The notes under the pieces are model-generated. The model saw only the letters and a program-made list of their open reading frames with translations, searched no databases and had not been told where the DNA came from. Shown here one piece after another: positions 57,509 to 64,000 of a stretch of DNA of 64,000 bases. The stretch comes from Piper betle (taxonomy: Eukaryota > Streptophyta > Magnoliopsida > Piperales > Piperaceae), in the NCBI GenBank assembly GCA_033002965.1, contig JAURVB010008882.1:124001-188000 (forward strand), read 5' to 3'. A program made the translations under genes and the position numbers. Every line of letters begins with the position of its first letter. The first letter of the stretch is position 1.

Positions 57509-60019
57509 TATAACACCCCAAGCAATTATAAACACCATTCACATTCTATCAGTCACACCATTCACAATATAATAACATTATAAACAAATTATCAACCACT
57601 CTATTGATTGACATGTGTGCAAGCGACAACAGTGCTCCTCCGTCGAAGCCGACTTCTCCAACTCATGATTATTACCTACATATAGTACAAAAACACATCA
57701 GTAATAAATGTTATTGGTCTGGAAAGAAAAATAACTATAACAAGCTGGCTATGAGAGCAAACTCTCATATGGAAGAAAATATCAAATACTCCTCGTGAAG
57801 ACTCTAAAGGGTACCTATTGAGGAGCCCCTGGGCTACAGACCTAGTAGCATCTTGAAGTGATTGCTTTGCTGATGCCTCTCTCAGCATTTTCCTCATTTC
57901 ATCTTCCTGGTCCATATGTATATCCTAAGCCCTCTCCTTACCTCCATAATTCTCCTGGCCTTGAGCACGAAGGCCGAGTACTCTCAGGTAGTCGCCTTTA
58001 GTACCCTTTGAACCACACTTCTAGACATGTGCTATACTAAACAGTACACGTAAACCTCCACGTTCTCCGAATGTGAGGAACTCAAATGCGAAGTTGTTAA
58101 AACCCCTTGGGAATGGAACAGTCTGCTGCACTAATCTAGAGCCCGCTTTGACTGTCACAACATCCGCTCATGGTATGTGTAGTTATTTTCTCCATCTCTC
58201 GTCTCACTGAAAACTCGATAAAATTATATATATAGGCCTGAGAAAGGATTTATATAATAAGCCCGAAGGTAACTTGTGGTGGATCTTATTTTTGAAATCA
58301 TCCTCGAGGGATCTCATCCTCGAGGGGTTATTAATCCGAAAAACTGTTCGGTTAAATGACCCGAGTTAAATGGGATCCGATAAAATGCCACTTAACCCTT
58401 CCTACAAATAATATAATAAACATACAATAGAAGAGAGCGTAAAACAGAGACAAGTCCTAAACGGACTTGGTAGAAGCTCCAAGTGTGTCATTGCGCCTAG
58501 GCGGCAAGCTCCTACTCCGTGCCTACACATCAAAATTAAATACTAATGCCCGCTAACTAAATAATGCATCAAACTCAATGACCATCAATGAACAATCAAA
58601 CAATCATAAGTATGTAAATAATTATAAATAATCCTATTTATACCAATTTTACTGTATTTTTACATCATACTCGATTAGCATGCTCATATTTACTTTATCT
58701 CATTAGATCACTTATCCTCCATGCACTATTAATCACATCATGCACATCTTTACTTCATTCATAGTCTGGCATTCATCATAACAACTACTCAATTCTAGCA
58801 TGCTATGCTAACAATCATCATCAAATTTAGATAATCAACTCGGAGGTAATTATACCTCACGTCGTCGGCAATCGGCGACGGCTAGGTTCTGTCGCGTGTC
58901 TCGGAGCTCAAATTCGGTGTTCTTCGGCATCCTAAATTCAATCGGGTTCGATGGGGTTAGCTCTACGGAAGATTAGGTGAATTCCAGCAATTTCGGTTTT
59001 TTGGCGGGTTTCGGCGGTTTTCTGATAGGTTTCGGTGTTTTTTCGATAGCTTCAGGCGGTTTTCTGGCAACAACCACCGGCGGCGTCCACTAGCTGAAAG
59101 CTAAGGGTATTGGGACCTTTGGAACCAGCTCAGCGAGCCCGACTCATCCATGATGTCGCCATGGTCGACTGAGGCGGCGGCTCTATGAAAAATGGCAAAA
59201 CAGAGCCAGCAGCAATGGGTGACTAGATCTGGCCAGCATGGGTGGTGCTGGGCTCCACTCCTGGTTGGGAAAGGTCACTGGGTGGTCGAGGGTGTCAAGG
59301 CTACCACTCGATCACGGCGGTGATGATCGCTAGCGGCGTGATCAACGTCAAAAGTGCAGCGCAAGGGTGCGGCTTCCTCGCATCTTGGAGGCCTGATGAG
59401 GGCCGATGACATTTGGGGTGGCACGGCAATGCCACGACGAGGCCTAGTGGCGACGATTGGTGGCAAGGCAGCATCGGCTACGGCAGCAGTGATGTGCATG
59501 GACCGCGGCATCGAGGCAAGGGTTTCGGGAAGAATGCTTTGGGAGGGAAGAATAAGGCTGGTGCCAAACTTGTAAATATTATTTGACTCGTCTCTGGCTC
59601 GAGTCAAAAATAATAATTAAGTCGCTGTAAATCCTTAAAAAATTCCATAAAAATTGGGAAAAATCCCATAATATCAAACAAACACCAAAACATCATAATG
59701 ATATACTCTATAACTACCAACCCACCCAAATTGCCCGTAACGCGTCCTAACGCAGTAAATGGCCTAAAACTAATTCTAAGATCCACTATATATAAAAAAA
59801 AAAAAACTGGCATACTCTCATATATTTTGATAACTCATTCTATTCTGTTGTGTTCATGACGTTATCATCATATACTTGGGTACACATAACCCTCATAGCT
59901 CATACACACGACTAGCGTCGGCTCAGTACACGTGTTCTAAAACTAACTCGACTCGAAAATAACAGTCGAACCGAGCAATTCTAAATATAAAACCCTGACT
60001 CGAATCACGGGTGTTTACA
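57509..60019 (-). mobile_element. Solo LTR, 2.5 kb, minus strand, perfect 5-bp duplication
   Basis: It runs from TATAACACCCC (57509; the usual TG is here TA, a transition) to GGGTGTTTACA (60019). CTACC lies on both sides (57504-57508 and 60020-60024). It is collinear with 21243-24700 apart from the TRIM, including the 'ccttgagcacgaaggccgag' block, 'tatatataggcctgag', the switch into GC-rich sequence at about 58860-59540 and the AT-rich 5' part. It has no TRIM insertion. The ORFs at 57676-57915 and 59275-59607 are on different strands and lack motifs. Confidence 0.92.
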
Positions 60020-60024
60020 CTACC

Positions 60025-60830
60025 TGTGGTGCTCAGTTAGTGGTTAATCATGTGCTTATGATTATTAGTATAGTATTTACTAGCAATGTGTATCTGAGAT
60101 TTCAACATGTGCGTGATCTACGATGAGTATATCTGGATTAAGCTATGTCTTAGATATGATCTGTTAGGTTTTCTTGGTCATGAACATGTTGTTGTTGATC
60201 AAATTCCAGCTTATGCATAGTACTAACACATTATTGTTTAGTATTCTAGTTCGGGTGTGTGATTAGATCTGTGAATATGATTAGACCTTATTGGTCTTAT
60301 TATGATTAGATTGTATGTGTGGAGAAGTTTATGATTTCATTTTAGTTTTCCCGTGAATAACTATTTTATCCATTTACAGTGTTTGCTATTTCCTAATTAG
60401 TTATTTGAGACTCAATAACACTCATTGCTGACACATTTTTATTTATATGTAAATGAGTGGTCATGACGTTGGTCGGCATATATACATGGATTGCGAGGAG
60501 GTTGGAGATGCTGGGCTGGCAATTGCTTTTTGTGTGTGTTGGTACGTTGTATTTTGTTTCATTTGTGGATATCTTTCCCTCTCATTTTGTGGAGGTGGAT
60601 TGATTTTAGTTGTGAACTTGTGAGGCTTTGGGCTGGTTTGGAAATGCAAATATGGTTGCAATATTTGTATTTTGTTATTCTTAATTATATAATTTTGTTT
60701 AGCAGATAGAATGCTCTGGTGCATGCACATCTAACTTATTTGTGCAAGAATTTTCCAAGCCTTGGAATCTTGAAACTGAAGATTAAATAAATCTCAAGTA
60801 CTCTAACTTTATTACTTGTACAATTACCCA
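60025..60830. other. Spacer, nothing recognised
   Basis: AT-rich with T-rich runs. The opposite-strand ORFs at 60461-60730 and 60491-60709 are mutually overlapping and lack motifs. No terminal repeats are seen. Confidence 0.35.
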
Positions 60831-61108
60831 CAACCATGGTGAGGAAGGAACCTTCAACTTCCTCATCAACTAGTTTGCTCCCTATTCCAGAGTCTCTGCT
60901 ATCACTATGGCTGACAATATGGAAGTGTATGTTTTTCTCAAGAGATGTATAAAAGTGTTTAAGCACACTTACACTTATTGTGCCTTCAATTTTGCTCCCT
61001 ATTCCAGAGTCTGCTATCACTATGGCTGACAATATGGAAGTGTATGTTTTTCTCAAGAGATGTATAAAAGTGTTTAAGCACACTTACACTTGTTGTGCCT
61101 TCAATTTT
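60831..61108 (+). pseudogene. Gypsy gag-start fragment with a 117-bp tandem duplication
   Basis: From 60831 'caaccatggtgaggaaggaa' matches the gag start at 52294, followed by the shared 'ccctattccagagtct' and a 'atggctgacaatatgg' block. A unit of 117 bp beginning 'gctccctattccagagtc' (60877) is repeated from 60994 with a 3-bp difference in length. The fragment ends in 'caattttggctaaca' and is not followed by further gag sequence. It is a second, truncated copy of the same Gypsy family. Confidence 0.7.
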
Positions 61109-63109
61109 GGCTAACAAATCAAAACAATGGGTCAAGATAATCAAACAAATCACTCGATTTGGCACATGCTAACAAATCACTCAACTTAATTAAATGGTTG
61201 GATGCTAACCAAACATTGGGTTGACCCACTCTGCAACTCATTGCCTTTGTTATGAAAATAAAAAAGGGATGGAAGTCGAGAGTTATAGGTCTTCATGGGA
61301 GTAGTTGCGGGCGATTCCCCTTACCCATCACGATTTTGGTGACCGTGAGGGTTCCCCAATAGACAACAATGGAATGTTTGGAAAGAGAAGAAATGTAAGA
61401 CGTGAATAAAGAAGAAAATACACAATGTCATTTAAGAGTTTGGTTTCTAATCTTCGAAAATCAAACGACATAAAAACACTTTAGCACGTAAAAGAAATTT
61501 TAGCTCACCTTATAAAGCTTCTATAAGCTACACATCTAATTTGAAATCTTTTTAGTGGGAGTCACAAAATGATTTTTATATATGTTAAAAATAAAGTGTA
61601 TAAATAAGATGTCGATAAATTTTTATACTATGTTTTGCATCATTGTAACCAACTCTTAGATTTCAAAAATACACATTAATTATTGGATATTTTGAAATTA
61701 ATTTTTATTACAATTATTATGATAATTAAAATATATGAATTAGAAACATTAGATTGAGTTAAAAATTTATAATTACCCTATCTCCAGTAGCCTTTCCAAC
61801 TGCTGGGTCGGATCCTGCCCAAGCCGCCATACCGGCTGCCTAAAAATAAAAAGAAAAAAGAAAAAATATTTTGTTTATTGGCTAGCATTCTGATTGCCAG
61901 CAGCGAGATTAGCCAATCGGTTTAGATCCATACAAGGGCGGCAAGATGTGGTTGCACCTGATCGGATCAGCCATTCTTTACTATCGGGCAGCCATTCTTG
62001 CCCCAAAGTCAGATCTTGTAGCATGCGGCAGATTGATCGGCGGCAGTAAGGGAAGGGATGAGTGTTTTATTTACTTATATTTTGTTTGAGAGATCTAACT
62101 TGAGGTGTCCTTATAATCGTCGAAAATTTTAACTTGAGGTGTCCTTTAAGTTTTGTATAGAGAATTATTTTAAAGTTAAAAAAAGGTATGAGTTCGATTT
62201 ACAAAAAAATGACCCTCACCAAATTTTTTATTTTATTTTTTAAAAACATTGGCCGACAGCCAACATAAGCCAGTTGGATCCCATCACTCGCAACCATTTT
62301 TGGCTAATCACACTAGATCTAGGGTTATAAACTAGTCAAACTGGGTGGAGCATCACTTCTTTCATGTTAAGCTTGTTTTCAAACTATGCACTCAAGCCTA
62401 GCGTGATCTGATGTTATATTTTTGCGGACTGAGCTCGAATGGCTTAAAAATTCAGTCTAAGTATTTAAACTTTAGGTTCATGTTTTACTCAATAAGTTAT
62501 CAGCCGATATCCTTGTTGGTTCTACCAAATTCAAATTAGAGTTTTTTAGTAAGGGAGAATATTTTTTAATATTACACGGTATCGTGAAAATCATTACCGA
62601 TTACTAAAAAGGGAAAAAATATGAATTGTTTAAAATACACATATTTTAAAATTAAAAAATTCAATAAAAATAAAATAAAAATCTTAATATAGGGGCCACC
62701 AGATCTGTACCCTCCCCAATAGTGAGGATGGCTGGTAGTTTTTTTATTTTTAAATTCTTTATTTTAGTTTAGTACCTTGGTCTTAGGACGGTTGGATCTA
62801 ACCCCTAAGTTGAGGGTGGCAAGCTGCTCTTTTTTTTTTTTTTATAAACGAACTTAATTTTAATTTTTTTTTATTATGAAACCAACTCGATGACAACTTT
62901 GTCACTCTAAAAAATTTCTCCCTTTTTTTATAATTAGCTTTAATTCTCCCACCAATGGTAATATTAAAGAGTATCCTCCTATTTTTGGAAAAAAAATCTT
63001 CAATTACTTCTTATGTAATGATTTTCAATCCACAAGAAAAATGTTGTATTTGAAAGTGATAATTCACTTCAATGGCATAAAAACAATATGTGTGTCGTAC
63101 ACATGTATA
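61109..63109. other. AT-rich spacer, nothing recognised
   Basis: No open frame of note. About 61790-62050 is less AT-rich, with repeated 'gccattctt' and 'gcggca' words, but I could not identify it. Homopolymer T runs occur near 62830 and 62870. Confidence 0.35.
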
Positions 63110-63192
63110 GAGTTATATTGGTATGCGCGGTCTGTTTTGCAGCACTAGCAGCGCATACCTTTGGCAGTTGCTGGATTTAATCCATCAGCTAT

Positions 63193-63195
<3 letters not shown>

Positions 63196-63241
<46 letters not shown>

Positions 63242-63244
63242 CCT
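63196..63244. repeat. (CT)n microsatellite
   Basis: About 49 bp of nearly pure CT repeats with one TT interruption, continuing into a C-rich run. It explains the serine/leucine and arginine/glutamate repeats in the overlapping ORFs on the two strands. Confidence 0.95.
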
Positions 63245-63466
63245 CCCCTTCCCCCAGCAATTTTCTCGTCCGCACCTGCCCGACCACCGCCGCACGCTTT
63301 CCCGCTGGCCCACCCCCACACCTCCCGCCCCCGTCCGCATACGCGGTCCCCCCCCTTCCCGTTTCTCCCCACACACACCGCTGGGCGCCCCTTCTAACCC
63401 CCCAAACCGTGCCACGGCTCCCCCTACGGGCGAGGCGGTGACAACGGTGGCTAGCGGATGGGATCA

Positions 63467-63690
63467 AGTCAAGTTTTTATTATGAAATTATTTTATTTTT
63501 TTAAAAATTATTTCATAATATTGACTCAAGTAGGGATTGAGTCAAGTTTTATTACAAAATTATTTTTTTAAAAAATTTTTTACTTCATAATATTGACTCG
63601 AGTTGGGAGTCAAGTTTTTATTTCGATTTTTTTTAAAAAAATTGACTTGATTCAGGATTGATTCAAATTTTTATTACGAAACTATCCCAA
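63467..63690. repeat. Tandem AT-rich units, each near-palindromic
   Basis: Four imperfect units start at about 63467, 63541, 63608 and 63663. Each begins 'gtcaagtttttatt' (or 'ttcaaatttttatta') and contains a poly-T/poly-A centre; the earlier units close with 'cataatattgactc', the partial inversion of their start. They fill the middle of the terminal-repeat element. Confidence 0.75.
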
Positions 63691-64000
63691 GCGTTTTCTC
63701 CTCAATATCTCCCCCCCCCTTCGTCTATTTTTCCGCGCCACCCCACTGCCAGTGACCTCGCTACTAGCCACCAGTTGGCCAACACTGTTGTTGCCTTGCC
63801 CACAGGGGGGGGTGGATGGACCGGCGGTAAAACACGCGGCGCCAGTTGGGCAGAAAAGTTGTCGGGGGTGGGTGGGTGATTGATAGCCACTAGACTAGAT
63901 CCAACGACTGTCAAAGGTATGCGTTGCCTGTTCATTGCAAAATAGGCAGCACATACCAATATAACTCTATATATATAATTAAGAAAAATTTCATACATTT

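Larger units (their letters stand above)
63110..63967. mobile_element. Element with about 70-bp terminal inverted repeats
   Basis: The left repeat 63110-63178 (GAGTTATATTGGTATGCGC ... ACCTTTGGCAGTTGCTGGAT) is inverted at about 63897-63967 (right end read inward: GAGTTATATTGGTATGTGC ... ACCTTTGACAGTCGTTGGAT). Each repeat also contains its own short inversion, GGTATGCGC ... GCGCATACC. The outer flank is TATA on both sides, so the target duplication may be TA or TATA but is ambiguous in this AT context. The interior has a (CT)n tract, GC-rich blocks at 63250-63470 and 63700-63870, and tandem AT-rich units between them. The overlapping ORFs on both strands look like repeat noise. It resembles a Mutator-type or foldback element. 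Confidence 0.75.

Noticed and set aside
63123..63485. 120-codon proline/serine-rich frame
   Set aside because: Built on a CT microsatellite and C-rich runs inside a terminal-inverted-repeat element; overlapping frames exist on both strands.

Overview
This is a plant nuclear genome window dominated by old, nested transposable elements, with one recognisable host gene. The gene is a leucine-rich repeat receptor-like kinase of the IRK/PXC2 type (34263-37681, plus strand, two exons). Its first exon is very GC-rich at the 5' end and becomes AT-rich towards the 3' end. That gradient is typical of many monocot genes, so a monocot with a repeat-rich genome is my best guess. This is an inference, and no species marker was found.

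Left part (1-27062): almost entirely LTR-retrotransposon material. A related set of long LTRs (about 2.5-3.1 kb when complete, ends TGT(A/T)AA...GTTACA) appears as fragments at 1-600, 1790-2519, 4062-4815, 4815-6793, 6794-8241 and 11515-13790. It also forms an array at about 15510-27062 with the order internal-LTR-internal-LTR-internal, all on the minus strand. In that array the internal region has a polypurine-tract-like end and a degenerate primer-binding site, but no recognisable gag or pol. A small family of terminal-repeat retrotransposons in miniature (TRIMs; 154-bp LTRs, initiator-Met tRNA primer site) has inserted in both array LTRs. Both insertions have perfect 5-bp target duplications, and the empty site of each survives in the sister LTR. 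Three or more decayed TRIM relics lie at 2606-2923, 9729-10030 and 13797-14155.

Middle part (27063-39838): mostly low-copy AT-rich sequence around the receptor kinase gene. The kinase has substituted catalytic motifs (HYN for HRD, DYG for DFG), as I recall for its subfamily, so it probably signals as a pseudokinase at the plasma membrane. In this sequence a one-base shortfall in a G run near 37530 shifts the frame and removes the last 48 codons. This is either a real lesion or a sequencing error.

Right part (39839-64000): two non-autonomous hAT transposons with perfect 8-bp duplications (39839-41708, holding a decayed BED-finger exon and a nested LTR fragment; 45706-46770, holding a degenerate minisatellite). 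There is a Copia-like LTR array (about 42150-44690). Two solo LTRs with perfect 5-bp duplications lie at 47694-50813 and 57509-60019. A decayed Ty3/Gypsy gag-pol (52298-56140) is interrupted by another LTR fragment. At the right edge is an element with about 70-bp terminal inverted repeats (63110-63967). No RNA genes, CRISPR arrays or bacterial-type features were seen. I found no convincing unknown multi-gene system; the main interest is the readable insertion history and the state of the kinase gene.
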